This document shows positions 47,906-57,323 of a stretch of DNA of 64,000 nt, one piece after another. Positions within the stretch are counted from its first letter, which is position 1, and each line of letters starts with the position of its first letter. The notes under the pieces are model-generated. The model saw only the letters and a program-made list of their open reading frames with translations. It was not told the DNA's origin and did not search any database. Both the position numbers and the translations under genes were made by a program. Source of the DNA: Micromonospora sp. NBC_01813 (GTDB taxonomy: Bacteria > Actinomycetota > Actinomycetes > Mycobacteriales > Micromonosporaceae); the NCBI RefSeq assembly GCF_035917335.1, contig NZ_CP109067.1:1924501-1988500 (forward strand), written 5' to 3'.

Positions 47906-47918
47906 CTACATGACGTAG
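47906..47918. promoter_or_regulatory. BlaI/CopY-like palindrome before the glycan operon
   Basis: CTACA TGA CGTAG lies in the AT-rich part of the 217-bp gap between the ATPase gene and the first glycosyltransferase. It matches the palindrome at 58609-58623 except for one arm base. A possible -10, TAGTAT (47916-47921), overlaps it on the plus strand. The TACA/TGTA core is typical of BlaI, MecI and CopY repressor sites. Confidence 0.5.
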
Positions 47919-48063
47919 TATTCGTTCCCCGATGGGACGTGGAGAGGCGGTCGTCCGTGGGTTCAGTCGTGATGCTCGGTGTCGGATCACAGCGGGCAGT
48001 CGCACCGGTGGCGTCCAGCCGGACGGCCCGCGTTGCACGGCCCGGCCCCGGCCAGGTACGACC

Positions 48064-48882
48064 ATGACCGGGAGCACGCCCGGGCCACCCCGGGTTTCGG
48101 TAGTGATTCCCTCCCTCGACGAGGCCGACAACCTGGAGGCGGTCATCCCCGGGGTCGCCGCCGAGTACGAGGTCATCGTGGTCGAAGGCGTCCGGTACCG
48201 GCGTACCAGCGAATTGCTGCGCCACCTCAGGCCGGACGCGATCGTCGTCGAGCAGAACCGCTACGGCAAAGGCAACGCGCTCGCCTGCGGATTCGCCGCG
48301 GCCACCGGCGACATCATCGTGATGTTCGACGCCGACGGATCAGCCGACAGCGCCGAGATTGCCCGGTTCGTCGACGCGGTGGCTCAAGGAGCGGACTTCG
48401 CCAAGGGAACCCGCACCAACGGCGGTGGCAGCGACGACATCACCGTTCTGCGCGGCATCGGCAACTGGGGGCTGACCAGGCTCACCAACCTGCTGTTCCG
48501 CACCCGCTACTCCGACCTGTGCTACGGCTTCAACGCCTTCCGCCGCGAGGTACTGCCGGTACTCGACATCCCGCTACCCGACGCCAGCGACGGTCCGATG
48601 CGCTGGGGCGAAGGCTTCGAGGTGGAGACCCTGATCAACTGTCGGGTCGCGCGGGCAGGCATCACCGTCGTCGAGGTACCGAGCCACGAACGACGCCGGG
48701 TGCACGGCGTGAGCAACCTCAACGCGTGGCGCGACGGCAAACGGGTGCTGCGTACCCTGCTACGCGAGCGGCGCCGCCCGCCGACGCGTCCCACGCCGTC
48801 GATGTCCATGCCCACCATCCCCGCGCCCCGGGTCCCCGAGGCCGAGATCGATACCACCCTCCAGGAGCGACCCGCCGGATGA
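48064..48882 (+). CDS. Family 2 glycosyltransferase (polyprenyl-phosphate type)
   Basis: A 272-aa GT-A enzyme: PRVSVVIPSLDEADNL start, DAD metal motif in IVMFDADGS (about 87-92), and a C-terminal region like polyprenyl-phosphate mannosyl- or glucosyltransferases (RYSDLCYGFNAFRR). The ATG at 48064 follows CCAGGT. It opens a plus-strand operon in which every gene overlaps the next, so all products probably act on one envelope or extracellular glycan. The sugar is unknown. Confidence 0.88.
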   Translation: MTGSTPGPPRVSVVIPSLDEADNLEAVIPGVAAEYEVIVVEGVRYRRTSELLRHLRPDAIVVEQNRYGKGNALACGFAAATGDIIVMFDADGSADSAEIARFVDAVAQGADFAKGTRTNGGGSDDITVLRGIGNWGLTRLTNLLFRTRYSDLCYGFNAFRREVLPVLDIPLPDASDGPMRWGEGFEVETLINCRVARAGITVVEVPSHERRRVHGVSNLNAWRDGKRVLRTLLRERRRPPTRPTPSMSMPTIPAPRVPEAEIDTTLQERPAG

Positions 48883-50855
48883 GCGCCCGCACACCCCCCA
48901 CCCTCGGCGTCGTCGTCTGCACCTACACCGATCACAGGGAGGCCGGCCTGGGTCGGTTGATCGACGCGGTCACCGCAGAACTCGGTCCGGCCGACCGGCT
49001 GTACGTCGTCGTCGACCACAACCCGTCACTAGCTGGCCGGATCGCCGAACAGACTGCGGCAGCGGTCGCCGTGACCGTCCTGGAGAACACCCGCTCGCGG
49101 GGACTCTCCGGCGCCCGCAACTGCGGTGTCGAAGCGGGCGGGGAGGACGTCGTGGTCTTCTTCGACGACGACGCCGTGCCCCGGACCGGCTGGGCGGCGG
49201 CCGTCCACGAGCGGTTCGCCCGGACCGACAGCAACAACGCCGACATCGTCGGCGGTGCCGTCACCCCGGTCTGGGCCGGACGGGCGCAGTCGCCAGCCTG
49301 GTTTCCGCCCGAGTACGGCTGGGTGGTCGGCTGCGACTACCCCGGTTTGCCCGGCGACGGAGCCCGGGTACGTAATCCCATCGGGGCCTGCATGGCGGTG
49401 CGACGTCAGGTGTTCGACCAGGTCGGCCTGTTCACCGAGAGCGTCGGGCGGCGCGGCGAACTGCCGATCGGCTGCGAGGAGACCGAACTCGCCATCCGGC
49501 TCACCGCCAGCCGGCCGCAGGCCCGAATCCTGCGGGACACCCGGTTGCAGGTCGACCATCTCGTACCGGCGCAACGGCAGCGCCCGACGTACCTGGTCCG
49601 CCGCTGCTTCCACGAGGGACGGTCAAAGGCCCGGTTGGTCCGGCTGGCCGGTCGGGCCGCCCTGTCCACCGAGGCCGCTCACGTCTCCGGCACCCTCGCC
49701 CGCGCCTGGCGACGTGACGCGGCCCGACTGCTACGCGGTGAAGCCGCTGCCGCCGCCCGGTTGGCGCTGAGCCTGCTCGGGCTGGGCTGCGCCGGGGCGG
49801 GATACCTCGTCGGCATCCCCGCCCGACGGGTCACCCCCGGCGCCCCCGCCGGTGGATCCGCGACCCGGCGTGCCGACGTCACCATCGTGCTGTGCACCCT
49901 GGGCACCAGCCCACACCTACCCGACAGTGTCGAGGCGCTGCTCCGGCAGGATCTGCCCGCGATCGATGTCGTCGTCGTCGACAACGACCCGGCGTCCGGC
50001 ACCACCCGTACCGTCCTGTCCGGTCTGGCCGACGACCGGCTCCGAATCGTCGACGAACCCCGGCGCGGGCTGTCGCACGCGCGCAACCGGGGAGTTCACG
50101 TCGCACGGTCGGCGGTGGTCGCCTTCACCGACGACGACGCGATCGCCGACCCCGACTGGGCGCGGAACCTGGTGGCTGGCTTCGGCGACCCGGTTGACGG
50201 GATCGTCTGCGTGACCGGCCGGGTGCTCGCCGCCGCGACCGACACCGATCCGCAACGGTGGTTCGAGGCCGGTGCCGGATTCGACAAGGGCGCCAACCCG
50301 CTGGTGTGGCGGCCCGGACCCGGCGACGACCCGCACCCAGACGCCGGGCCACGCGGGCCGCTGTACCCGTTCGCCGCCGGCGAGTTCGGCTCTGGCAACA
50401 ACATGGCCTTCCGCCGGTCGTTCCTACTCACCACCGGCGGGTTCGCCGCCGCACTCGGCGCCGGTGCCCCGACCCGGGGCGGCGAGGACCTGGACATGTT
50501 CCGGCGAGTGGTGCTCGCCGGACACGGGCTCCGCTACGAGCCCACCGCGGTGGTCCGCCACCACCACCGGCCCACCTTCGCCGCCCTCCGGGCGCAGATG
50601 TACGCCTACGGAACCGGAATGGCGGCCAGCGTCACCCGGTACGCGCTGTCGAGCCCGGCGGCGTTCGCGCGGATCGTCCTCCGGCTGCCCGACGCCGCCG
50701 CGATGCTGTTGAGTCCGGCGTCGCCGAAGAACATCCGCAAGGACCCCGGCTATCCGCGGGCCCTCGACCGAGCCGAACGCGCCGGCTACCTCGCCGGGCC
50801 GGTGCTGTTCCTTGCCGCGGCGACGCGGGAAGCTCTCAGCGGAGGGCCTCGGTGA
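48879..50855 (+). CDS. Fusion of two family 2 glycosyltransferase domains
   Basis: A 658-aa protein carrying two GT-A domains. Domain 1 (about 8-230): VVVCTYTDHREA, FFDDDAVP, then CEETELAIR. Domain 2 (about 325-590): TIVLCTLGTSPHLPDSVEALL, FTDDDAI, GGEDLDMF. Both keep the acidic metal motif. A hydrophobic stretch (about 293-310) between them may touch the membrane. Two activities in one chain suggest that a repeating disaccharide or two successive linkages are made. The ATG overlaps the previous stop by 4 bp. Confidence 0.88.
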   Translation: MSARTPPTLGVVVCTYTDHREAGLGRLIDAVTAELGPADRLYVVVDHNPSLAGRIAEQTAAAVAVTVLENTRSRGLSGARNCGVEAGGEDVVVFFDDDAVPRTGWAAAVHERFARTDSNNADIVGGAVTPVWAGRAQSPAWFPPEYGWVVGCDYPGLPGDGARVRNPIGACMAVRRQVFDQVGLFTESVGRRGELPIGCEETELAIRLTASRPQARILRDTRLQVDHLVPAQRQRPTYLVRRCFHEGRSKARLVRLAGRAALSTEAAHVSGTLARAWRRDAARLLRGEAAAAARLALSLLGLGCAGAGYLVGIPARRVTPGAPAGGSATRRADVTIVLCTLGTSPHLPDSVEALLRQDLPAIDVVVVDNDPASGTTRTVLSGLADDRLRIVDEPRRGLSHARNRGVHVARSAVVAFTDDDAIADPDWARNLVAGFGDPVDGIVCVTGRVLAAATDTDPQRWFEAGAGFDKGANPLVWRPGPGDDPHPDAGPRGPLYPFAAGEFGSGNNMAFRRSFLLTTGGFAAALGAGAPTRGGEDLDMFRRVVLAGHGLRYEPTAVVRHHHRPTFAALRAQMYAYGTGMAASVTRYALSSPAAFARIVLRLPDAAAMLLSPASPKNIRKDPGYPRALDRAERAGYLAGPVLFLAAATREALSGGPR

Positions 50856-53023
50856 CCGCGACCGATGAATTGTCGGCCACCACGCCGCTCGCGAACGCAC
50901 GGCGCCGGGGCGGGCGGGTCGAGCGGTCCGCAATCGCGCTTACCGCTGTCCTTGCTCTGCTCGTGCCGGTCTTGATCTGGTGGCGCATCGACCTACCGGG
51001 CCGCGCGCTGCTCGCGGTCGGATTCGCGCTGACGAGTCCCGGGGTGCCGCTGGCCATCTTGCTGTTCCCCAGGAACCGCCCGCTGTGGCTGGCCACCGCC
51101 CCGGCTCTGTCGACAGCCGCCCTCGTGCTGCTCACCGTCACCCAGGCACTGACCGACACCTGGAGCCCATCGGTTGCGGCCTCGGTGCTCGCGGTCGCGA
51201 CCGCCGCGACCGTGGTGCCTGCCTGGAGCACCTGCCTTCCATGGGGACGACCACGAGGAATCCGCCTCTCACCGACCAAGGTCGTCCGGTACCTACCGTG
51301 GGCGGTCCTGGCCGGTGCCGCAGCGCTGTGGATCTGGGCGGTGCGCATCGTCGACCTCTCCCAGACTGGCGCGCTCGGCCTGATCGAGGTCCTGCCATGG
51401 CAGTACGTCGCTGCCCTGTGCACGGTGCTGGCCACGGCCGTGGCCGCGCTGCGCCGCCGACGGACCGTCGTACTGGCCGCCACTGCGGTGCTCACCGTCA
51501 CGATGATCACTACGTTCGTCTCCTTCGCAGACGGCGGCGCGGTCGTCGGGACCGGGTACGTGCATGTGGGCTTCGCCGACGCCATCGCCCGCTCTGGTGT
51601 GCTGCTGACCGCAACAGACGCCCGGTTCAGCTGGCCCGGGTTCTTCACCGCGGTCGCCGCGCTCAGCCAGTGGGCCGGGCTGACCGACGCGGCCCCACTG
51701 CTGCTGGCCTACCCGGCCGTGATCGGCAGCCTCTACATCGCCCCGCTGTACGTCCTCGGCCTGGCCGTCACCCGCGACCCCCGGCTGGCCTGGACCGGGG
51801 TGCTGCTGTTCTCCTGCGGCAACTGGGTCCAGCAGGACTACTTCTCCCCACAGTCGGTGGGGCTGCTCTTCTTCATCGTGATCCTCGCGGTGATCTTCTG
51901 GCAGACGTCAGCGGCGCAGGTCCCGCCGGTCCGGGGATGGCCGCTCACCCGGCTGTGGACGATGGTGCGCCGCACCCCGAGCCGGCCGACCACGGTGTCT
52001 CAGGGCCGGCCGGTCGTGATGCCTGCAGGCCGGACGGTCGCCGTCGAGGTGACGCTGCTGGTACTCGCGGCCGCGCTGGTGGTGACCCACCAACTGACCC
52101 CGGTCACGCTCATCGTCGCGCTCACCCTGCTGGCGCTGACCGGTACGATCCGCTCGCGAACGCTCTGGTTCGCGGTCGGTGTGCTCTTCTCCACCTGGTT
52201 CGCCTTCGGCGCCACCGACTGGTGGACTGGACACCTGTCGGTCCTGATCAACGGATTCGGCCAGGTCGAGCAGGCGGTGAGCGCGGGCGTCACCAACCGG
52301 GTACGCGGCGACGAGGCGTACCAGTTCATGCAGCGGCTACGGATCGGCTGGTCCGCGTTGTTCGCCCTGGCCGGGTTCGCCGGCTGGCTGTTGAGCCGCC
52401 GGCTGTTCCCGATGACGGCGACCGCCGCCGTCGTCGCCGCGCCCGGGGTGCTCGTCGCCGCTCAGTCCTACGGCGGCGAGATCGTGCTACGGGTGTTCCT
52501 CTACGCGCTGCCGATGCTCGCCGTGCTCAGTGCGGTCATGCTCGGTCGGCTGGTGCGGTCCACCCGCCGCCCGGCCGCGGTCGCCCTCGCCGTGCTACTC
52601 GGGCTGGGTGCCATCGGTCTGACCGCGGTACGCGGCGCGAACACCGCTTTCGAGCGCAACCCCGCCGATGTGGTGGCGACGGCGTACCGGATCGTCGGCG
52701 AGGCGCCGACCGGGAGCACCGTCTGGCCGCTGTTTACCGACGGCACGCTACGGGCGACGCGGGTCGGGCAGGTCTGGTCGGCCGACATCGCCGGCGGTGA
52801 CGGCACGGCGTTCCAGCGGCTGCTACGCGCCGAGCCGGACTATGTGGTTCTGACCCGGTCCCGGCAGCAGTACGAGCACATCGTCAACGGGGCGCTGCCC
52901 ACCTGGTTCGACACCGTCGCCCGGCAACTCGTCGTCACTGGTCGCTACCAGGTCATCGAGCGGTCGGCCAACGTGACCGTGCTCGCCCGGATCGACGACA
53001 CGGCGCAGCGGAGGCCAGAGTGA
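50852..53023 (+). CDS. Large polytopic membrane protein, glycan polymerase/GT-C-like
   Basis: A 723-aa protein with about 13 membrane segments, a long outer loop near the middle (GTGYVHVGFADAIARSG...FSWPGFF) and a soluble C-terminal part of about 120 residues. The layout suits a lipid-linked-sugar-dependent glycosyltransferase or polysaccharide polymerase. No signature motif allows a firm call. Start: GTG overlapping the previous stop. Confidence 0.75.
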   Translation: MTATDELSATTPLANARRRGGRVERSAIALTAVLALLVPVLIWWRIDLPGRALLAVGFALTSPGVPLAILLFPRNRPLWLATAPALSTAALVLLTVTQALTDTWSPSVAASVLAVATAATVVPAWSTCLPWGRPRGIRLSPTKVVRYLPWAVLAGAAALWIWAVRIVDLSQTGALGLIEVLPWQYVAALCTVLATAVAALRRRRTVVLAATAVLTVTMITTFVSFADGGAVVGTGYVHVGFADAIARSGVLLTATDARFSWPGFFTAVAALSQWAGLTDAAPLLLAYPAVIGSLYIAPLYVLGLAVTRDPRLAWTGVLLFSCGNWVQQDYFSPQSVGLLFFIVILAVIFWQTSAAQVPPVRGWPLTRLWTMVRRTPSRPTTVSQGRPVVMPAGRTVAVEVTLLVLAAALVVTHQLTPVTLIVALTLLALTGTIRSRTLWFAVGVLFSTWFAFGATDWWTGHLSVLINGFGQVEQAVSAGVTNRVRGDEAYQFMQRLRIGWSALFALAGFAGWLLSRRLFPMTATAAVVAAPGVLVAAQSYGGEIVLRVFLYALPMLAVLSAVMLGRLVRSTRRPAAVALAVLLGLGAIGLTAVRGANTAFERNPADVVATAYRIVGEAPTGSTVWPLFTDGTLRATRVGQVWSADIAGGDGTAFQRLLRAEPDYVVLTRSRQQYEHIVNGALPTWFDTVARQLVVTGRYQVIERSANVTVLARIDDTAQRRPE

Positions 53024-53238
53024 GTCAACTGCAACTGGTGACCGGGCCGGTGACCGGGGCGGCGGTCGTCGCGGCGCTCGCCGTCTACGCCGCGTCGGTG
53101 CTGCTACGCGAACGGCGCGGCGGCGGGGCACGGGTCACCGACCTGGCGACGTCCCGGCCCTACCTGACCGCGATGTTCGTTCTCGCCGGAATGGTCGGCG
53201 TGGTATTGCTGGTGCTACGGCTGGGGGCGCTGTCGTGA
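53020..53238 (+). CDS. Small two-helix membrane protein
   Basis: A 72-aa protein with two hydrophobic helices (about 12-28 and 48-68) separated by a basic loop (RERRGGGAR). It starts with a GTG overlapping the polytopic protein and ends overlapping the next gene, so it is real by position. It may be an accessory subunit of the large membrane protein. Function unknown. Confidence 0.7.
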   Translation: MSQLQLVTGPVTGAAVVAALAVYAASVLLRERRGGGARVTDLATSRPYLTAMFVLAGMVGVVLLVLRLGALS

Positions 53239-54305
53239 AACGGATGCTGGTCACTGGCGCCGCCGTGCTGCTCACGATCGCGGTGGCGCTCGGCGGAACA
53301 CTCGCCGGCCGATGGACCCCGCAGTTGTCGCAGTTGCGTACCGGGGATCCGGAGCTGGTGCAACGGGCCGCGCCGTTGCTGACCGGGGTGCGGCACGCGG
53401 CGTCGGTCTGCTACGCCACCGATGAGGACATCCGGTACGCGCACTTCGGATCCGACGAGCGGAAGCGCTACGAGATCGCCTCACTGACCAAGACCTTCAC
53501 CGGCGAACTGCTGGCCGACTCCGTCGCCCGGGGCGAAGTCCGCCTCGACACCCGGGTCGGCGACCTGCTCGATCTCGGCGACGCCCCGATCGCCGACGCG
53601 ACCCTGCAGGACCTGGCGACCTACCGCTCCGGGCTGGGCGAATGGGGCGACGACACCCGCGACGATACCCTCCGCCGCTGGTGGGTGGAGGACGTCCGGG
53701 CCGGCACCGTCCACGACATCGACCTACCCGAACTTCTCGACCGCGCCCGGCAGGATCCGCTGTCCACCCGAGGGCTGTTCGCCTACTCGAACATCGGGAT
53801 AGCACTGCTCGGGCATGCGCTCGCCGCCGCTGCGGACATCGACTACCCGACCCTGCTGCGGCAGCGGCTGATCGAGCCACTGGAACTGGTCGACACCCGG
53901 CTGGGCACCTCTGAGTACCACAACCGCCCGCGTGGCTTCGCCGAGAACGGCCGGCGCAGCCCGCCGTGGAACCTCGGTGCCTACGCCCCGGCCGGGTCCG
54001 GGATCTCCACGATCGCCGACATGTGCCGCTACGCCCAACGGCTGGTCACCGCCGACACCGAGGAGGCGGTCGAGGAAGGGCTGCCCGTCGCGCGGATGGT
54101 GGCCGATGGTGGTGACGGCGACGGTGTCGGGCTCGGCTGGTACGTGCGGCGCAACGAGGACGGTCCGGTTGCCTGGAAAACCGGACGGACCGGCGGGTTC
54201 GCCAGCATGATCGCCATTGCCGACGGTCGGGCCGTGGTCGTCCTCAGCGACACCGCCAGCCCCGTCGACGACCTGGTGTGGGACCTGATCGACCGTGCGC
54301 CCTGA
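53235..54305 (+). CDS. Secreted or anchored serine beta-lactamase/DD-peptidase-fold protein
   Basis: A 356-aa protein with an N-terminal membrane anchor or signal (about 4-24). The penicillin-binding fold motifs are SLTK (Ser83, Lys86), YSN and KTGRTGG. It resembles class C beta-lactamases and D-Ala carboxypeptidase or esterase relatives. In a glycan operon, an esterase, transesterase or peptidoglycan-trimming role is more likely than antibiotic resistance (inference). Confidence 0.88.
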   Translation: MKRMLVTGAAVLLTIAVALGGTLAGRWTPQLSQLRTGDPELVQRAAPLLTGVRHAASVCYATDEDIRYAHFGSDERKRYEIASLTKTFTGELLADSVARGEVRLDTRVGDLLDLGDAPIADATLQDLATYRSGLGEWGDDTRDDTLRRWWVEDVRAGTVHDIDLPELLDRARQDPLSTRGLFAYSNIGIALLGHALAAAADIDYPTLLRQRLIEPLELVDTRLGTSEYHNRPRGFAENGRRSPPWNLGAYAPAGSGISTIADMCRYAQRLVTADTEEAVEEGLPVARMVADGGDGDGVGLGWYVRRNEDGPVAWKTGRTGGFASMIAIADGRAVVVLSDTASPVDDLVWDLIDRAP

Positions 54306-55284
54306 GCCGCCGCCGGTCAGCGTCGTCATGCCGGTCCGGGACGCGGCCGACTATCTGCCGCAGGCGCTGGCGCAGTTGGCCGCGATCGAGGGACCACACG
54401 AAATCGTGCTCGTTGACGACGGGTCGACCGACGGCGGCGCAGAGCTGCTCACCGAGTTCTGCCGCGACCGGCCCGACCGCCGGTTGGTCAGCCTCGCCGC
54501 ACCGGTGGGTGCCGCGACGGCCCGCGACCGGGGAATCGCACAGGCCGCCGGTCGCTACATCTGGTGCTGCGACGTCGACGACGAATGGGAACCGGGCCTG
54601 GTGGCACGGCTGCTACAGACCGCCACCGAGACCGACTCCGACATCGTGTGCTGCCGCGCCGAACGGGTCGAGGCCGACGGGCGTACCTGGCTGATGGAGG
54701 GCCCGGACGTGGCCGAGATCGCCGGGCGCTCGGCGTTCGCCGGCCTCGTCCTCGCTGGCACTCTGCGCGGATACCTGTGGAACAAGCTGTTCCGGGCGTC
54801 GACGCTGCGGCCCACCAACCGGCGCAGGCTCACCTCCCAGGACGACTTCCTGGTCCTGCTCGACGCGCTGGACCGGGCCGACCGCGTCGCGTTCGTCCCG
54901 GACGTGCTCTACCGCTACGTCGAACGACCCGGGTCGGTCAGTACCGGGGACGCGCTGCGGCTGGAGAACACCGCGTTCTGCTGCGACGAGGCGTTGGCCC
55001 GGCTCGGACCCCGGCTGCCGCAGCGGCGACGGGACGCCACCCTGGGCTACTTCCGTCTCTGGTTCCACGCCGTGCCGTGCGCCACCACCCCGGTCCATCA
55101 AGGATGGGATGCGCGCGTGGCGGCCGAGGTGCGGCGCCGGGCGCGCCGGCACATCCGGTGGCGGGCGATCGGCACCGCGCTGCGGCACCGTCGGGTGGGA
55201 CTTGCCGGGCACGCGCTGCTGATCAAGACAACCGGGCCGCTGTTTCCCCCGCTGTACCGGACAGCCAGGAGGCTCCTGCAGTGA
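54295..55284 (+). CDS. Family 2 glycosyltransferase
   Basis: A 329-aa GT-A enzyme: PPVSVVMPVRDAADYL, IVLVDDGSTDGG, a CDVDDEWEPG metal motif near 83-92 and the acidic SQDDFLVLLDAL. It overlaps the previous gene by 11 bp. It is expected to add a sugar to the same glycan. Confidence 0.9.
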   Translation: MRPEPPPVSVVMPVRDAADYLPQALAQLAAIEGPHEIVLVDDGSTDGGAELLTEFCRDRPDRRLVSLAAPVGAATARDRGIAQAAGRYIWCCDVDDEWEPGLVARLLQTATETDSDIVCCRAERVEADGRTWLMEGPDVAEIAGRSAFAGLVLAGTLRGYLWNKLFRASTLRPTNRRRLTSQDDFLVLLDALDRADRVAFVPDVLYRYVERPGSVSTGDALRLENTAFCCDEALARLGPRLPQRRRDATLGYFRLWFHAVPCATTPVHQGWDARVAAEVRRRARRHIRWRAIGTALRHRRVGLAGHALLIKTTGPLFPPLYRTARRLLQ

Positions 55285-56147
55285 CCAGAAGACACCCGGC
55301 TCGGGTCGCCGCAGCGGCGACGGTGGTGGCGGTCGTCGCGACCGTGGCGTTGGCTGCGGCTGGCGGTACGCTGCCCTCGATGGCCGCTGTCCCGACCGAC
55401 TGCCAGCCACCGGGCGAGCCGTGGCCCGTGGGCTTCGTCGACGACTTCGACGACGCGACCCTCGGCCCGAACTGGTCGGTCTACACCGGCCAGCCGAGCT
55501 CGGATCCGCGGACCCGCTGGCACCGCAACCAGGTGACGGTCCGCGACGGTGCCCTGGTGCTGTCCGGTCAGCCCCGGCCGGACGGTTCAGGGCTCTGGTT
55601 CACCGGCGGGGTGTCGAATTGGCGCCAGGCACGGGTCTACGGCCGCTGGGACATCCGGTTCCGGGCCCCGGCCAGCCCGGTGCTCAGCTACCACTTCCTG
55701 CTGTGGCCACAGGCGGAGCGTTGGCCGCCGGAGATCGACATCATCGAGGGATTCACCGAGACCCGTCAGCGGGCCGAGACGTTCGTCCACTGGGTGGATC
55801 CGGACGGTGGCGGGCGGCGACGTGCCCAGTTCACCGCCCAGGCGGACTTCACCCAATGGCGTACGGCGTCCGTGGTCTGGACCCCGGACGCGGTCTGTTT
55901 CAGTGTCGACGGTGCGCCGGTCGGCGCAGTGACCGGTGCCGCCGTGCCGCACGAGCCGATGTGGCTCGCGTTGCAGACCGAGACCCAGGTCGGCGGTACG
56001 GCGACCGGCGGTGAACACTACGTCGAGGTGGACCAGGTACGGATCAGCGCGCTGGCGGCCGCAGACCCGGGTCGGGGTGGCCGGGAGCCGCTGCCGACCA
56101 GCGTGCCGGCACCGGCCCGGGCGCAGCGAACGCGGCCGACCCTGTAG
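55281..56147 (+). CDS. Secreted GH16-family glycoside hydrolase/transglycosylase
   Basis: A 288-aa protein with a signal peptide and the GH16 catalytic motif EIDIIE (Glu151, Asp153, Glu156). It has a jelly-roll fold with a terminal Pro-rich tail. GH16 enzymes cut or rearrange beta-linked glucans, galactans and related polymers. As last gene of the operon it probably trims or releases the polysaccharide made by the upstream enzymes. Confidence 0.9.
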   Translation: MTRRHPARVAAAATVVAVVATVALAAAGGTLPSMAAVPTDCQPPGEPWPVGFVDDFDDATLGPNWSVYTGQPSSDPRTRWHRNQVTVRDGALVLSGQPRPDGSGLWFTGGVSNWRQARVYGRWDIRFRAPASPVLSYHFLLWPQAERWPPEIDIIEGFTETRQRAETFVHWVDPDGGGRRRAQFTAQADFTQWRTASVVWTPDAVCFSVDGAPVGAVTGAAVPHEPMWLALQTETQVGGTATGGEHYVEVDQVRISALAAADPGRGGREPLPTSVPAPARAQRTRPTL

Positions 56148-56149
56148 GA

Positions 56150-56185
56150 CACGGCCGGCCTGGCGGGCCAGGCTGGCCTGCCGTG
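56150..56185. terminator. Bidirectional hairpin terminator
   Basis: Nested inverted repeats CACGGC/GCCGTG and GCCTGG-CGGG-CCAGGC fill the 39-bp gap between the convergent GH16 and glycosyltransferase genes. Confidence 0.7.
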
Positions 56186-56186
56186 G

Positions 56187-57323
56187 TCAGCGGCGCCCTG
56201 GTCCGGACGCGGCGGCCACCCGGTCGTAGAGATCCTCGAGGGCGGCGGTGCGGCGGCGGATGTCGTACTGTTCGCAGACCCGGGCCTGGCCGGCGGTGCC
56301 GAGCCGGGCCGCAAGCGTCGGGTCGGCGAGCAGCCGCACGAGCGCGGCCGCCAACCCGCGCTGATCGCCCTCGTCGACCAGCAGACCGGTCACCCCGTCG
56401 ACGACGGCTTCGACGACGCCGCCGTGGCGGTAGGCGACCACCGGCAGTCCGGCGGCGGCGGCTTCGAGAAAGACCAGGCCGAACCCTTCGGCGTCGCCGT
56501 CCGGTGCGGTGCGCGACGGTCCAATGAAGACCTTGGCGCGGTCGAGGTGGTGACGCACCGAGTCCGGGGGCAACGCGCCGGTGAAGGTGATGTCGAGGCC
56601 CCGGGCCGCCGCGTCGGCTTCGGCGGCGGCCCGCAACGGCCCGTCGCCGATGAAGACACAGCGTGGGGTCAGGGCCGCCGGCACTGCCGCTATCGCTGCG
56701 ACCGCGTCGACGACGCCCTTCTTCGCCACGAACCGACCGACGAAGACCACATCGTAGGACGGGGCGGGCCGGGGTCTCGCGGCGGTGCGCTGCAGCCGGA
56801 TGCCGATCGGCAGCACGACGGTACGGGCAGGGTCGGCGCCGTGGGCGAGGACCCGGTCGCGGATGAACTCCGACACCGCGACCACCGCGTCCGCCCGGCG
56901 CAGGACCTGGCGCAGTCGTCGCCGGGCCCGGTGCCCACGCAGCCCTCCGGCGGCGGGCAGGGCGGTGACGTCGTACCCGTGCACGGTGACGACCAACGGC
57001 ACCCTGGCCCGCCACACCGCCCGCAGGACCATCCAGGCGTCCTTGCCGAAATGGGCGTGGACCAGGTCCGGCCGGGTCCGGTCCAGCGCGGCGGCCAGAC
57101 GCGGTGACCGTCCGGTGAGGTCGGCCAGGGCCAGCCGGATCCGGTCTGCGATACCGCGTCCGAAGACCACCGTGTCCGTGCCGCGCGACAGCGGCGAGGC
57201 GACCCGGACGCTACCCAACAGGGTCGGCGTCCAGCGGCTCAGGGCGTCGGTCTGGTCGCGGATGAAGGTCTCCGAACCGCGCAGCAGCTCCAACCGCCAC
57301 ACGGTGACCCGTTGGCCGCTCAT
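56187..57323 (-). CDS. Family 4 glycosyltransferase
   Basis: A 378-aa GT-B enzyme: LVHAHFGKDAW, TVHGYDV, VVFVGRFVAKKGV near 185 and the nucleotide-sugar motif EGFGLVFLEAAAAGLPVVA. It is typical of polysaccharide chain-building transferases. Its ATG overlaps the flippase stop by 4 bp. It is convergent with, and probably part of, the glycan system on the plus strand. Confidence 0.92.
   Translation of the reverse strand: MSGQRVTVWRLELLRGSETFIRDQTDALSRWTPTLLGSVRVASPLSRGTDTVVFGRGIADRIRLALADLTGRSPRLAAALDRTRPDLVHAHFGKDAWMVLRAVWRARVPLVVTVHGYDVTALPAAGGLRGHRARRRLRQVLRRADAVVAVSEFIRDRVLAHGADPARTVVLPIGIRLQRTAARPRPAPSYDVVFVGRFVAKKGVVDAVAAIAAVPAALTPRCVFIGDGPLRAAAEADAAARGLDITFTGALPPDSVRHHLDRAKVFIGPSRTAPDGDAEGFGLVFLEAAAAGLPVVAYRHGGVVEAVVDGVTGLLVDEGDQRGLAAALVRLLADPTLAARLGTAGQARVCEQYDIRRRTAALEDLYDRVAAASGPGRR

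Noticed and set aside
53235-54305. True antibiotic-resistance beta-lactamase
   Set aside because: The motifs fit the whole serine beta-lactamase/DD-peptidase fold, and it is embedded in a glycan operon; resistance is not supported.
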